In this document: positions 1 to 11,088 of the stretch, one piece after another
Numbering within the stretch: the stretch's first letter is position 1
Layout: each line of letters begins with the position of its first letter
Source: Cellulomonas denverensis
GTDB lineage: Bacteria; Actinomycetota; Actinomycetes; Actinomycetales; Cellulomonadaceae
Reading direction: 5' to 3'
Assembly: GCF_012396125.1 (NCBI RefSeq)
Contig: NZ_JAAXOX010000001.1
Span: forward strand, 62,001-126,000
Length of the DNA stretch: 64,000 nucleotides
The notes under the pieces: model-generated
What the model saw: the letters and a program-made list of their open reading frames with translations, nothing else
Databases searched by the model: none
Told to the model about the DNA's origin: nothing
Translations under genes and position numbers: made by a program

Positions 1-1
1 C

Positions 2-1564
2 GGACCGAACCGGATGAACCGCGCCGTGGTGATCCGGGCTGCCTCCGGACTGGGCGCCTACCTGCTGGGTGAGCTGGAGGGTGCCGGTGCCCCGCCGCGG
101 GTGGTGGTCGGGCACGACGCGCGGCACGGCTCGGCCGACTTCGCCCGGGACACCGCCGCGGTGCTGACCGCGGTCGGCATCGAGGTCCTGATGCTCCCGC
201 CGCAGCTGCCCACCCCGGTGCTGGCCTTCGCGGTGCGGCACCTGGACGCGGACGCCGGCGTGATGGTCACCGCCAGCCACAACCCGCCGCAGGACAACGG
301 CTACAAGGTCTACCTGGGCGGCCGGGTGGTCACCGGCTCCGGCCAGGGCGCGCAGATCGTCCCGCCGATGGACGCCGCGATCGCCGCCGAGATCGCCCGG
401 GTGCCGTCGGTGACCTCGGTGCCGCGCGCCGCCGACGGCTGGACCCTGCTGGACCAGGGCATCCACGACGACTACCGCGCGACGGTGGGCGCGCTGGCCG
501 ACCCGGCGGTCACCGCCGAGCTGGCCGCGAGCCTGCGGATCGTGCTGACCCCGATGCACGGTGTCGGTGGCGAGACCGCCCGCCAGGTGCTGACCGCGGC
601 CGGGTTCACCGACCTGCACCTGGTCCCGCTGCAGGCCGCCCCGGACCCGGACTTCCCGACCGTGGCCTTCCCGAACCCCGAGGAGCCCGGCGCCATCGAC
701 CTGGCGATCGCCCTGGCGCAGGAGGTGGAGGCCGATCTGGTGATCGCCCTCGACCCGGACGCCGACCGGTGCGGGGCCGCGATCGTCGACCCCCGCCGCC
801 GCACCCACACCGGCCCGGACACCGCCGGCGCCGACGGCTGGCGGATGCTGCACGGCGACGAGGTGGGCGCCCTGCTGGGCACCGTGGCCGCCGAGCGCTC
901 CGCCGGGGTCCCGGGCGGGGTGCTGGCGAACTCGATCGTCTCCTCCCGGCTGCTGTCCCGGATCGCCCGCGCCGCCGGCCTGGAGCACGCGCAGACCCTG
1001 ACCGGCTTCAAGTGGATCTCCCGGGTCGACGGGCTGGTCTACGGCTACGAGGAGGCGCTCGGCTACTGCGTGAACCCGGCCGGTGTGCGGGACAAGGACG
1101 GCATCTCCGCCGCCCTGCTGCTCGCCGGACTGGCCGCCCGGCTCAAGGCCGAGGGCCGTGGCGCGGTGGACGTGCTGGACGACCTGGCCCGCCGCCACGG
1201 CCTGCACCTGACCGACCAGCTCTCGGCCCGGTTCACGGACCTGTCCCAGATCCCGGAGACCATGCGCCGGCTGCGTGAGCACCCGCCGGTGCTGCTGGCC
1301 GGGTCGCCGGTGCTGTCGGTGACCGACCTGTCCGAGGGATACGCCGGCCTGCCGCCCACCGACGGCATCCTGCTGCTCGCCCAGGACGGCACCCGGGTGA
1401 TCGTCCGCCCCTCCGGCACCGAGCCCAAGGTGAAGTGCTACCTCGAGGTGGTGCTGCCGGTGGAGGCCGAGGCGCCGTTCGAGACGGTCGGCCAGGCCCG
1501 GACCGCCGCCCGCGAGCGGCTGGACCGGGTGCGGGCGGATGTGGCGGAGGCGCTGGGGATCTGA
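2..1564 (+). CDS. Phosphomannomutase/phosphoglucomutase (5' end outside window)
   Basis: Alpha-D-phosphohexomutase that interconverts hexose 1- and 6-phosphates in the cytoplasm. Codons before the first ATG (position 14) stay open to the window edge and read G-P-N-R-M-N-R, which fits the conserved N-terminal GPNRMN region of actinobacterial homologues, so the true start lies upstream and the gene is truncated by the window. Visible family motifs are the phosphoserine loop TASHNP, the metal-binding DPDADR, the sugar-binding GYEEALG and the C-terminal phosphate-binding RPSGTEPK. It converges on deoC, and the two share a bidirectional terminator. The mutase superfamily is certain. Whether mannose, glucose or deoxyribose phosphate is preferred cannot be read; the neighbouring deoC makes phosphopentomutase activity conceivable. 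Confidence 0.93.
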   Translation, partial: GPNRMNRAVVIRAASGLGAYLLGELEGAGAPPRVVVGHDARHGSADFARDTAAVLTAVGIEVLMLPPQLPTPVLAFAVRHLDADAGVMVTASHNPPQDNGYKVYLGGRVVTGSGQGAQIVPPMDAAIAAEIARVPSVTSVPRAADGWTLLDQGIHDDYRATVGALADPAVTAELAASLRIVLTPMHGVGGETARQVLTAAGFTDLHLVPLQAAPDPDFPTVAFPNPEEPGAIDLAIALAQEVEADLVIALDPDADRCGAAIVDPRRRTHTGPDTAGADGWRMLHGDEVGALLGTVAAERSAGVPGGVLANSIVSSRLLSRIARAAGLEHAQTLTGFKWISRVDGLVYGYEEALGYCVNPAGVRDKDGISAALLLAGLAARLKAEGRGAVDVLDDLARRHGLHLTDQLSARFTDLSQIPETMRRLREHPPVLLAGSPVLSVTDLSEGYAGLPPTDGILLLAQDGTRVIVRPSGTEPKVKCYLEVVLPVEAEAPFETVGQARTAARERLDRVRADVAEALGI

Positions 1565-1576
1565 CGCCCGCCAGCG

Positions 1577-1626
1577 CAGACACGAACGCCCTCGCCGACC
1601 GCGGTCGGCGAGGGCGTTCGTGTCTG
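1577..1626. terminator. Perfect 25-bp hairpin between convergent genes
   Basis: A 50-base perfect palindrome, with arms 1577-1601 and 1602-1626, lies between the phosphohexomutase and deoC. A second pair of 8-base arms (1561-1568 and 1630-1637) extends it across both stop codons. There is no U-tract, as is usual in high-GC actinobacteria. It most likely ends transcription from both sides. Confidence 0.85.
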
Positions 1627-1633
1627 CCCGGCG

Positions 1634-2308
1634 TCAGTACCCGCCGTCCGCCTCGAACCCGGCCAGCACGGCCGCGGTGCCGGACAGCCCCAGCCGGGTC
1701 GCACCGGCCTCGATCATCGCCAGGGCGTCCCCCGCGGTGCGGATGCCACCGGAGGCCTTGACCCCGAGCCGGCCGCCGACGGTGGCCGCCATCACCTCGA
1801 CCGCGTGCACGCTGGCGCCGCCGCTGGGGTGGAAACCGGTGGAGGTCTTCACGAAGTCGGCGCCCGCGGCCTCGGCGGCCCGGCAGACCTCGACGATCTC
1901 GTGGTCGGTGAGAGCGGCGGACTCGATGATCACCTTGAGCACGGTGGGCTCCGGGATCGCGGTGCGCACCGCGGCGATGTCGGCCTGCACCGCGGCGAAG
2001 TCGCCGGCCTTGGCGGCGCCGACGTCGATCACCATGTCGACCTCGTCCGCGCCGTCGGCCACCGACCGGGCGGCCTCGGCGGCCTTGATGTCCGAGTGGT
2101 GCTTGCCGGAGGGGAAGCCGCACACGGTGGCGACCTTCAGGCCCCGGGCGTCCACCGGGAGGAAGGACGGCGAGATGCAGACCGAGTAGACGCCGAGCTC
2201 GGCGCCCTCCGCGATCAGCGCCTCGACGTCGGCCCGGGTGGCCTCCGGCTTGAGGAGCGTGTGGTCGACGAACTTGGCGAGCCCGGCGGCGTCGAGTGCG
2301 GCGGTCAT
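1634..2308 (-). CDS. deoC: Deoxyribose-phosphate aldolase
   Basis: Class I aldolase that cleaves 2-deoxyribose 5-phosphate to glyceraldehyde 3-phosphate and acetaldehyde, the last step of deoxynucleoside breakdown. The protein has 224 residues, the usual length for the family. The Schiff-base lysine is K154 in FVKTSTGF, and the second active-site lysine is K184 in GVKASGG. The start overlaps the stop of the upstream adenosine deaminase gene by 4 bases (ATGA), so the two are probably translationally coupled. The gene ends in the large convergent hairpin. With deoA and cdd about 1.5 kb away it forms a nucleoside salvage neighbourhood. Confidence 0.95.
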   Translation of the reverse strand: MTAALDAAGLAKFVDHTLLKPEATRADVEALIAEGAELGVYSVCISPSFLPVDARGLKVATVCGFPSGKHHSDIKAAEAARSVADGADEVDMVIDVGAAKAGDFAAVQADIAAVRTAIPEPTVLKVIIESAALTDHEIVEVCRAAEAAGADFVKTSTGFHPSGGASVHAVEVMAATVGGRLGVKASGGIRTAGDALAMIEAGATRLGLSGTAAVLAGFEADGGY

Positions 2309-3384
2309 GGGTGCAGCCTTCCTGGAGTGGTGAAGCCGGGCTCGATCACCCGGCGGATCAGGTCCTCACGTTCGTCGTGGTGCGCGAACGCGTGTCGTGC
2401 GGCGGTCACGGTGACCGCGTACAGGTCGTCGATGTCCCACCCGGCGTCCTGCACCAGGTGATGCAGCTCGGCGGTCAGGCTGGTGCGGGACTGCAGGCGG
2501 TTGTCGGTGTTGATCGTGACCGCGAAGCCGAGCCGGTGCAGCCGGGTCACCGGGTGGGTGGCGATCGAGCGCGCAGCGCCGGTCTGCAGGTTCGAGGTCG
2601 GGCACACCTCCAGCGCGATCCGGCGGTCCCGGACCCAGTGCGCCAGCCGCCCGAGCCGGGTGCCGCCCGCGCCGTCGTCGTGCAGGTCCTCCACCAGGCG
2701 TACCCCGTGGCCGATCCGCAGCGCGCCGACCTCCACCGCCTCGTCCACCGACTCCGCCCCGGCCGCCTCACCGGCGTGCACGGTCACCGGGAACCGGGCG
2801 GCGCGCAGCCGGGCGAAGGTGGCGCCCATGCCCTGGGCGGGGAACCCGGCCTCCGGCCCGGCGATGTCGAAGCCGGCCACCCCACGGTCCCGGTGCGCCA
2901 GCGCCAGCTCGGCGATCTCCTCGGCGCGGTCGGTGTGCCGCATCGCGCACAGCAGTAGGTTCATCCGGATCTCCCGGCCCGCCGCCCGCGCCTCGGCCTC
3001 ACCCTCGGTCACCCCGGCCCGCACCGCGTCGACCACCTGCTGCAGCGACAGCCCGCCACGCTGGTGCTGTTCCGGGGCGAACCGCTCCTCGGCGTACACC
3101 ACGCCGTCCGCGGCCAGGTCGAGCACCGCCTCCCGGGCGACCCGGGCCAGGCCCTCGGCGTCCTGCATCACCGCCAGGGTGTGCTCGAAGGTCGCCAGGT
3201 AGGCGACCAGGCTCCCGCTGTTCGCCTGGGCGTAGAACCAGTCGCCCAGCTCCGCCGGATCGTCCACCGGCAGCCGGTGTCCGGTGCGGGCCGCCAGCTC
3301 GGCCACCGTCGAGGGCCGCAGCCCACCGTCCAGGTGATCGTGCAGGACGACCTTGGGCAGTGCGGCGATCTGCTCCGGGGTCAT
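2305..3384 (-). CDS. add: Adenosine deaminase
   Basis: Zinc-dependent hydrolase converting adenosine or deoxyadenosine to inosine or deoxyinosine. Metal ligands are visible in HDHLDGG (H15, H17 from the chosen start), HAGEAAG, and the C-terminal NTDN that replaces the common NTDDP. The length, 359 residues, is normal. ATG 3384 is preferred over a GTG seven codons upstream because a TACCGT -10 box ends 6 bases before the ATG, which would give a leaderless mRNA; the longer form would start inside the promoter. The gene is coupled to deoC by a 4-base overlap. Confidence 0.93.
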   Translation of the reverse strand: MTPEQIAALPKVVLHDHLDGGLRPSTVAELAARTGHRLPVDDPAELGDWFYAQANSGSLVAYLATFEHTLAVMQDAEGLARVAREAVLDLAADGVVYAEERFAPEQHQRGGLSLQQVVDAVRAGVTEGEAEARAAGREIRMNLLLCAMRHTDRAEEIAELALAHRDRGVAGFDIAGPEAGFPAQGMGATFARLRAARFPVTVHAGEAAGAESVDEAVEVGALRIGHGVRLVEDLHDDGAGGTRLGRLAHWVRDRRIALEVCPTSNLQTGAARSIATHPVTRLHRLGFAVTINTDNRLQSRTSLTAELHHLVQDAGWDIDDLYAVTVTAARHAFAHHDEREDLIRRVIEPGFTTPGRLHP

Positions 3385-3390
3385 GGCGCC

Positions 3391-3396
3391 ACGGTA
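3391..3396 (-). promoter_or_regulatory. -10 box of add (leaderless)
   Basis: TACCGT on the minus strand ends 6 bases before the add ATG. No Shine-Dalgarno sequence fits in between, and no clear -35 is visible. Transcription starting at the A of ATG would give a leaderless message. Confidence 0.5.
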
Positions 3397-3489
3397 CTGG
3401 CCCACCGGCCGCCGGTCCGCATCGCTACCGCCCTCCCCCGCCTCCCGGCGTCTGCTCCGTCCACCGGCCGCCCGCCACGGGTCATCCGG

Positions 3490-3711
3490 TCAGCCGGGGT
3501 AGGCCTCACTCTCGTCCTCGGGCACCTCGGCCAGCTGCTCCGCCACATCCGCGTGATTCGCCGTGCCGTCCAGGTCCGGCCGGGGATCCGCCGGGACGTA
3601 CGCCCCCTGGTCCAGCTCCTCGTCGTCGGGCTCGATCTCGGGCAGATCGGTGGCCTCGGGCCCTTCCAGGCCGGCGTCGCGCCAGGACTCGTGACCGGGG
3701 ATCGTGCTCAT
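3490..3711 (-). CDS. Small acidic hypothetical protein
   Basis: A 73-residue protein that I do not recognise. It is very rich in Asp, Glu and Pro, has no membrane segment, and looks soluble and largely disordered. The ATG is preceded at good spacing by a GGGAGGAC Shine-Dalgarno sequence, which supports real translation. It stands alone between deoA and add on the minus strand. Acidic stand-alone proteins of this size are common in actinobacteria, but I cannot assign a family. Confidence 0.65.
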   Translation of the reverse strand: MSTIPGHESWRDAGLEGPEATDLPEIEPDDEELDQGAYVPADPRPDLDGTANHADVAEQLAEVPEDESEAYPG

Positions 3712-3793
3712 GGGGTCCTCCCTCGCTCGATGCTGGTCCCCCCATCGTGACCCGGTCCCACCGGGGGCGCCAGGGCGGATCGTCCACCTGGGG

Positions 3794-3835
3794 ACGACCG
3801 AGGCCGGACCCCCGCAGGAGTCCGGCCTCGGTCGT
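3794..3835 (-). terminator. Terminator downstream of deoA
   Basis: Perfect 16-bp stem (3794-3809 with 3820-3835) and a 10-base loop, 28 bases beyond the deoA stop codon. It ends the nucleoside operon and separates it from the small acidic gene. Confidence 0.8.
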
Positions 3836-3862
3836 TCCGGCTGCCCGGTCAGGGCTGGACGG

Positions 3863-5149
3863 TCAGCCCGCGACAATCCGGTCGATCACCAGCGGCCCGG
3901 CCTGGTAGGAGTCCGCGATGTCCACCGCGTCCGCCAGCGCCTCGGTGGCCCGGGCGAAGCGCTCCGGGGTGTCGGTGTGCAGCGTCATCAGCGGCTGACC
4001 GGCCTTCACCGTGTCGCCCGGCTTGGCGTGCAGCTCGACGCCCGCCCCGGCCTGCACCGGGTCCTCCTTGCGCGCCCGGCCGGCACCGAGCCGCCAGGCC
4101 GCGATGCCGACCGCGTAGGCGTCCAGCCGGCTGAGCACGCCGTCCGCGGGGGCCAGCACCTGCTCGGTGTGCGCGGCCACCGGCAGCGGTGCGTCGGCGT
4201 CGCCGCCCTGGGCCTCGATCATCCGGCGCCAGGCGTCCATCGCCCGGCCGTCCGCCAGTGCGGCCGCCGGGTCGGCATCCGGCTTGCCGGCCGCGGCCAG
4301 CATCTCCCGGGCCAGCGCGACGGTCAGCTCGACCACGTCCGCCGGGCCGCCACCGGCCAGCACCTCCAGCGACTCCCGCACCTCCAGCGCGTTGCCGGCG
4401 GTCAGGCCGAGCGGGGTCTCCATGTCGGTCAGCAGCGCGACGGTGGTGACGCCCGCGTCGGTGCCCAGGTCGACCATGGTGCGCGCCAGTTCCCGGGCCC
4501 GGTCGGCGTTCTTCATGAACGCGCCCGACCCGACCTTGACGTCCAGCACCAGCGCGCCGGTGCCCTCGGCGATCTTCTTGCTCATGATCGACGAGGCGAT
4601 CAGCGGGATCGCCTCCACCGTGCCGGTGACATCCCGCAGCGCGTACAGCTTGCGGTCGGCGGGGGCCAGCCCGGACCCGGCCTGGCAGATCACGGCACCC
4701 ACGTCGTCCAGCTGGGCCATCATCTCCTCGTTGGTCAGCGCCGCGCGCCAGCCCGGGATGGACTCCAGCTTGTCCAGGGTGCCGCCGGTGTGGCCGAGAC
4801 CGCGGCCGGACAGCTGCGGCACCGCGACGTCGAACACCGCCACCAGCGGGGCCAGCGGCAGGGTGATCTTGTCCCCGACGCCACCGGTGGAGTGCTTGTC
4901 CGCGGTGGGGCGGCGCAGCCCGGAGAAGTCCATCCGCTCGCCGGAGGCGATCATCGCCGCGGTCCAGCGGGCGATCTCGGCCCGGTCCATCCCGTTGAGC
5001 AGGATGGCCATGTTGAGTGCGGACATCTGCTCCTCGGCCACCACCCCCCGGGTGTAGGCGTCGATCACCCAGTCGATCTGGGCGTCGGACAGCCGGTGGC
5101 CGTCCCGCTTCGCCACGATGACATCGACGGCGTCGAAGCTCTCGGTCAC
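3863..5149 (-). CDS. deoA: Thymidine phosphorylase
   Basis: Phosphorolyses thymidine and other pyrimidine deoxynucleosides to the base and deoxyribose 1-phosphate. The 428-residue length matches the family. The DKHSTGGVGDK signature is at residues 84-94, and the VKVGSGAFMK glycine-rich phosphate loop follows. The start is GTG 5149, which overlaps the cdd stop by 4 bases (GTGA); the frame is open further upstream inside cdd, but homology starts here. It is the last gene of the importer-cdd-deoA operon, so imported nucleosides are probably processed directly. Confidence 0.94.
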   Translation of the reverse strand: MTESFDAVDVIVAKRDGHRLSDAQIDWVIDAYTRGVVAEEQMSALNMAILLNGMDRAEIARWTAAMIASGERMDFSGLRRPTADKHSTGGVGDKITLPLAPLVAVFDVAVPQLSGRGLGHTGGTLDKLESIPGWRAALTNEEMMAQLDDVGAVICQAGSGLAPADRKLYALRDVTGTVEAIPLIASSIMSKKIAEGTGALVLDVKVGSGAFMKNADRARELARTMVDLGTDAGVTTVALLTDMETPLGLTAGNALEVRESLEVLAGGGPADVVELTVALAREMLAAAGKPDADPAAALADGRAMDAWRRMIEAQGGDADAPLPVAAHTEQVLAPADGVLSRLDAYAVGIAAWRLGAGRARKEDPVQAGAGVELHAKPGDTVKAGQPLMTLHTDTPERFARATEALADAVDIADSYQAGPLVIDRIVAG

Positions 5150-5553
5150 GCCTGCACCTTCCGCTCGTCGAGGTCTTCGGGCCCGAAGGCGTCCGGCAGG
5201 ACCTCGCGCATGGTCTTGAATCCGCTGACGGTGTCCAGCACCAGGTCGGCGCCGCCGTGCTCCCACAGGAGCTGACGGCACCGGCCGCAGGGCATCAGCG
5301 TGTTGCCCAGGCCGTCCACACAGGTGAAGGCGACCAGGCGGCCGCCCCCGGACAGGTGCAGGCCGGAGACCAGCGCGCACTCGGCGCACAGGGTCAGGCC
5401 GTAGGAGGCATTCTCCACATTGCACCCGGTCACGACCCGCCCGTCGTCCACCAGGGCGGCGACGCCCACCGGGAACTTGGAGTACGGGACGTAGGCATGG
5501 CCCATGGCCTCGGTGGCGGCGGCCCGCAGGCCGTCCCAGTCGATGGTGCTCAA
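5146..5553 (-). CDS. cdd: Cytidine deaminase
   Basis: Zinc enzyme that deaminates cytidine and deoxycytidine to uridine and deoxyuridine. Zinc ligands are C56 with proton-shuttle E58 (CAEC) and C89/C92 (PCGRC). The NVENASYG substrate loop is present. At 135 residues it is the short homotetrameric type. The start is TTG 5553, the only start codon that keeps the conserved N-terminus; a GAGGA Shine-Dalgarno precedes it. It lies 10 bases after the permease gene and overlaps deoA by 4 bases. Confidence 0.95.
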   Translation of the reverse strand: MSTIDWDGLRAAATEAMGHAYVPYSKFPVGVAALVDDGRVVTGCNVENASYGLTLCAECALVSGLHLSGGGRLVAFTCVDGLGNTLMPCGRCRQLLWEHGGADLVLDTVSGFKTMREVLPDAFGPEDLDERKVQA

Positions 5554-5563
5554 CTCTCGGTCC

Positions 5564-6862
5564 TCACTTGACGTAGGCGGTGCCCTCGGCGGCCGGTGCG
5601 CGGACCCTCCCGACCAGACCGGCCACGGCGAAGATCGTCACGACGTAGGGCGTCATCAGCATCAGCTGGCTGGGGATCGGGGTGCCGATGATGCCGAGCA
5701 CCACCTGCAGGTTGTCCGCGAACCCGAACAGCAGGGCCGCGGCCAGCGCACCCTTGGGGCTCCACCGGCCCAGGATCATCGCCGCCAGGGCGATGTACCC
5801 CTTCCCGGCGGTCATCTCCTTGCCGAAGGCCAGCCCGTTCGCCACCGTGAAGAACGCGCCACCCAGACCCGCGACCGCCCCGCCGAGCAGGGTGTTGCGC
5901 ACCCGGGTCCGGTTCACCTTGATGCCCACGGTGTCCGCGGCCTTGGGGTGCTCGCCCACGGCCCGCAGCCGCAGGCCCCACCGGGAGCGGAAGATCAGGA
6001 TCTGCAGCGCGATCACGACGACGTACATGATGTAGACCAGCGCGGTCTGCCGGAACAGCACCGGCCCGATCACCGGGATCTCGCTCAGCACCGGGATCGG
6101 CAGCGTGGGCAGCCGGGGCGGGGTGTTCAGCGTGCTCGCGTTCACCTTCAGCACGGTGGAGAACAGATAGCTGGTCACACCGACCACCAGCACGTTCAGC
6201 ACCACACCGACGATGATCTGGTCCACGACGTACTTGATCGAGAATGCCACCAGCAGCGCCGCGACCAGGGCACCGGCGATCGGCGCGGCGATCAGGCCGA
6301 GGTAGGCCGACTGGGTCAGGGTGGCGACCACCGCGGCCAGGAACGCGCCGGCCAGCAGCTGGCCCTCGATCGCGATGTTGATGATGCCGGAGCGCTCGCA
6401 CAGCACACCGGCCAGCGCACCGAACACCAGCGGGACCGCCAGGAACAGCGAGCCCTGCAGCAGGCTGGTCAGCGGCAGCGGCTGGTTCTTGCCGGCCACG
6501 GCCCAGACCAGCAGCGCCAGGATCAGCGCGACCGCGTACACCGCGGGCAGCCAGAGCCCGGCCTTGCGGCGGCGCTGGGCGTACCAGAACGACAGAGCGC
6601 CCAGGGCGAGGGCGATCAGGCACAGCACGATCGCGGTGGTCTTGCTCGGCACCGAGAACTTCTCGATCTGGAAGAAGTCGGTGCTGGTGGAGACGGTGAA
6701 GCCAGTCTTCTTGCCCGACGCGGGCAGGATGCCGAACACGATCAGGGCCAGCGCGGCGACCACCACGTAGGTGATCGGCGCACGGTAGGAGATCGGCGGC
6801 AGCGGCTGGGCCGCCGGACGTGCCGGGGCGGCCGGCGCAGGGGTGGCGGTGAGGGTGCTCAC
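5564..6862 (-). CDS. Nucleoside ABC transporter permease (second subunit)
   Basis: Polytopic membrane protein of 432 residues in the BPD_transp_2 (RbsC/NupQ-like) permease family. The N-terminal ~45 residues are Ala/Pro-rich, then come roughly ten hydrophobic segments. The start GTG 6862 overlaps the stop of the preceding permease gene by 4 bases. The conserved motif GALAGVLCERSGIINIAIEG is typical of BMP-dependent purine nucleoside importers. It would form the channel with the neighbouring permease, driven by the tandem ATPase. The long region between the first and second membrane segments is larger than in many homologues. Confidence 0.9.
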   Translation of the reverse strand: MSTLTATPAPAAPARPAAQPLPPISYRAPITYVVVAALALIVFGILPASGKKTGFTVSTSTDFFQIEKFSVPSKTTAIVLCLIALALGALSFWYAQRRRKAGLWLPAVYAVALILALLVWAVAGKNQPLPLTSLLQGSLFLAVPLVFGALAGVLCERSGIINIAIEGQLLAGAFLAAVVATLTQSAYLGLIAAPIAGALVAALLVAFSIKYVVDQIIVGVVLNVLVVGVTSYLFSTVLKVNASTLNTPPRLPTLPIPVLSEIPVIGPVLFRQTALVYIMYVVVIALQILIFRSRWGLRLRAVGEHPKAADTVGIKVNRTRVRNTLLGGAVAGLGGAFFTVANGLAFGKEMTAGKGYIALAAMILGRWSPKGALAAALLFGFADNLQVVLGIIGTPIPSQLMLMTPYVVTIFAVAGLVGRVRAPAAEGTAYVK

Positions 6863-8111
6863 GCTGCGGCCTCCTTGGTGACGGGCGCGGGGGTGGGGCT
6901 GATCTGCTTGCGACGACCCGGTGCGGGCAACCGGAACACGGCCCGGACCAGCGGCGGGGCGGCGATGAACAGCACCACCAGGGACTGGACCACCAGCACG
7001 ATGTCGATCGGCGTGCCGGTCCGGGACTGCATCGCGAAGCCACCGGCCCGCAACGCACCGAACAGCAGGCCGGCCAGGAAGGTGCCCAGCGGCTTGGACC
7101 GGCCGAGCAGCGCCACGGTGATCGCGTCGAAGCCGAAGGACGCGGCCACCCCGGCGGTGAGCACCCGCTCGGTGCCGAGCACCTGCGCCGACCCGGCCAG
7201 ACCGGCCAGCGCACCAGAGGTGATCATCACCAGCAGGTAGATCCGGTTGATGTTGATCCCGGCGGTGCGGGCGGCGGACGGGTTGGCGCCCACGGCCCGG
7301 AACTGGAAGCCCAGGGTCGAGCGGTCCATCAGCCACCACACGAAGAAGGTCGCCAGGATCGCCAGCAGGAACCCGGCGTGCAGCCGGAAGTCGTCGCCGA
7401 GCAGCCGCGGGTAGATCGCGGTGCTCTCGATCGGCGGGGACTGCGGGTTGTTGCTGCCCTCGCGCTTGAACGCGGTGGTGGTCAACAGGTACGCGACCAG
7501 ATAGCCCGCGATGTTGTTGAGCATGATCGTGACGATCACCTCGTTGGCGCCGGTGCGGGCCTTGAGGAAGCCCGCGATCCCGGCCCAGATCGCGCCACCC
7601 AGGGCGGCGCAGATGATCGCCAGCAGCAGGTGCAGCACCGGCGGCAGCCCGAAGGCGAAGCCGATGTACCCGCCGAAGACCGCACCCAGGATGATCTGGC
7701 CCTGCGCACCGATGTTGAACAGTCCGGCCCGGAAGCCGACCGCCAGGCCGAGACCGGCCAGGATCAGCGGCACCGACCAGGTCATGGTCTCGGTCAGCGG
7801 GCGGATCGCCCGGGCGAAGGTCGAGGCGCTCGGGTCGACGATCGCACCCTGGAACAGGGCGACGTAGGCGCTCCACACCGAGTCCCACACCGCGGAGAAG
7901 AAGTCCGCGGGCCGGGCGAACAGGTAGCTCGCGGTGGTGTGCACGTCCTCGTCGGCGGCGGCGATCAGCACGCCCGACACGACCAGGGCGAGCAGCAGCG
8001 CGGCGAGGGTGACCAGCCAGTTGCTGGTCAGCATCTCCCGCAGCGCGCGCTGCAGCCGCGGCTCGAGCCGCTCGTCCTGCTGGTCCTTCGCGGTGACGTC
8101 AGCTGCGGCGT

Positions 8112-8115
<4 letters not shown>
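6859..8115 (-). CDS. Nucleoside ABC transporter permease (first subunit)
   Basis: BPD_transp_2-type permease of 418 residues. The N-terminal ~30 residues are charged and cytoplasmic, and about ten hydrophobic helices follow. GLFNIGAQGQ and the late GFDAITVALLG motif match NupP-like subunits of BMP nucleoside importers. The GTG start overlaps the ATPase stop by 4 bases, and its own stop overlaps the next permease start by 4 bases, so ATPase, permease and permease are translationally coupled and probably made in equal amounts. Confidence 0.9.
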
Positions 8116-9692
<1,577 letters not shown>

Positions 9693-9762
9693 GGTGGGCC
9701 TGCTCCTCGATCGTCGTCGATTCGTCCCGCGCAGCGTAGACCGCGCGGGGGTGCGGTCACAG

Positions 9763-9799
9763 CGGCGGCCCGGGCAGAACCATCCCGCCCGGGCCGCCG
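9763..9799 (-). terminator. Intra-operon hairpin after the BMP lipoprotein gene
   Basis: Perfect 13-bp GC-rich stem (9763-9775 with 9787-9799) and an 11-base loop between the binding-protein gene and the ATPase gene. It is probably a leaky terminator or 3'-end stabiliser that makes the binding protein more abundant than the membrane subunits. Confidence 0.75.
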
Positions 9800-9811
9800 T
9801 CCGTGTTGACC

Positions 9812-10885
9812 TCAGTTCTGGCTGGGGGACTCCACGACCAGGTCACCGGAGATGATCTGCTGCTGCAGGTCCTCCACCGCGGTCTTGACCTCGTCCGGGA
9901 CGACCGAGTCGAAGTCGTGGAACGGCGCCAGGCCGATGCCCTCGTTCTCCAGGGTCCCGACGTAGGGCTCGGAGGTGAAGTTGCCGTCGGCGGCCTCGGA
10001 CACGGTGTCGAACACGGCCTGGCCGATCTCCTTCATCACCGAGGTGAGGACGATGTCGGAGTAGTCGGGCGAGGTCTCGAACCAGTCGGCGTCCACACCC
10101 ACGATGGAGACGTTGCCGGCCTCCTTCGCGGCGGCGGCGGCACCCAGGCCGACCGGGCCGGCGACCGGCATGATCACGTCGGCGCCCTGGTCGATGAAGC
10201 CCTTGGCCAGGTTCTGGCCCTTGGTCTGGTCCTCGAAGTCACCGGTGAAGGAGCCGGTCTGGGCCTCCTTGTCCCAGCCCAGCACCTGCACGTCGGCGCC
10301 GTTGTCCTCGTTGTACTTGGCCACGCCGTCGACGAAGCCGTCCATGAAGATGGTCACCGACGGGATGGAGATGCCGCCGAAGGTGGCGACGGTGCCGGTG
10401 GTCGAGGTGCCCGCGGCGACGTAGCCGGCCAGGAACGCGGCCTCCTGCGTGTTGAACAGCAGCGGCTTGGCGTTGTCCGACTCCTCGTTGAAGCCGGAGT
10501 CGACCAGGGCGAACTCGATGTCCGGGTTCGCGGCGGCGGCCTCGGTCAGCGAGTCCGCCAGCAGGAAGCCGACGCCGATGATCAGGTTGCAGTCCTGCGC
10601 GACCAGCTGGTCGACGTTCGGACCGAAGTCGGTCTCGGCGGAGGACTCCACCTTGACCGCGGTGATCCCGAGCTCGTCCTCGGCCCGGTCGAGGCCCTCG
10701 GCACCCGACTGGTTGAAGGACTTGTCCTCGAAGCCACCGGAGTCCGAGACCATGCAGGCCTTGAAGTCGCTGGCCCCGGTGTCCGAACCGCCGGTCGAGC
10801 CGGACTCCTCGGGGGCGCTGCCACAGGCAGCCAGGGCGAGGGCGACGGCCCCGCCGAGGGCGGCCGCACGAACGATGTTCTTCAC
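9812..10885 (-). CDS. BMP-family nucleoside-binding lipoprotein
   Basis: Substrate-binding lipoprotein of the BMP/PnrA family, 357 residues. It has a short positive N-terminus, a hydrophobic segment and a lipobox LAAC with C21 as the lipidated residue, then a Gly/Ser-rich linker. Family motifs include DSGGFEDKSFNQS near the mature N-terminus and MPVAGPVGLG. It is the first gene of the operon; the GTG start has an AGGAG Shine-Dalgarno 6 bases upstream. Co-location with cdd and deoA supports a nucleoside ligand rather than another BMP ligand. Confidence 0.92.
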   Translation of the reverse strand: MKNIVRAAALGGAVALALAACGSAPEESGSTGGSDTGASDFKACMVSDSGGFEDKSFNQSGAEGLDRAEDELGITAVKVESSAETDFGPNVDQLVAQDCNLIIGVGFLLADSLTEAAAANPDIEFALVDSGFNEESDNAKPLLFNTQEAAFLAGYVAAGTSTTGTVATFGGISIPSVTIFMDGFVDGVAKYNEDNGADVQVLGWDKEAQTGSFTGDFEDQTKGQNLAKGFIDQGADVIMPVAGPVGLGAAAAAKEAGNVSIVGVDADWFETSPDYSDIVLTSVMKEIGQAVFDTVSEAADGNFTSEPYVGTLENEGIGLAPFHDFDSVVPDEVKTAVEDLQQQIISGDLVVESPSQN

Positions 10886-10987
10886 ACTGCACTCCTGCTC
10901 GTCGTCTGCGCCGGCCCCGGGAGGGGCCCCCGGGCCGGGAGCGCCGTTGCTCCCGGTCCGGGTGGTTCGGTCCGGCGTTCGGTGAGC

Positions 10988-10993
10988 ACCCTA
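10988..10993 (-). promoter_or_regulatory. Candidate -10 box of the nucleoside operon
   Basis: TAGGGT on the minus strand, about 100 bases before the BMP lipoprotein start, leaves a 5' leader of roughly 95 bases. No convincing -35 is visible. The leader has no obvious riboswitch fold. Confidence 0.4.
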
Positions 10994-11088
10994 GCCACGC
11001 CGGGATGACGGTGGTGTTACCGAGGCGTACATCCCGTGATCCGTTACGGACTTGGAATGTTCCGTCGGCCGTTCGGGTGCAGGAGCGG

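Noticed and set aside
1577..1626. Phage attachment site or mobile-element end
   Set aside because: The palindrome lies exactly between two convergent core genes with no integrase or element nearby; terminator is simpler.
3704..5275. Long plus-strand open frame opposite deoA
   Set aside because: Very long frames on the opposite strand are common in high-GC DNA. The translation is rich in Arg, Gly and His with no family motif, while the minus strand carries an obvious thymidine phosphorylase.
5504..7240. Long plus-strand open frame opposite the nucleoside permeases
   Set aside because: Its low-complexity Gln/Arg/His-rich product is the mirror of codon bias in the permease genes, which have clear motifs and coupled starts.
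10886..11088. Riboswitch in the nucleoside-operon leader
   Set aside because: I could not find a purine or other riboswitch core; only weak short stems are visible.
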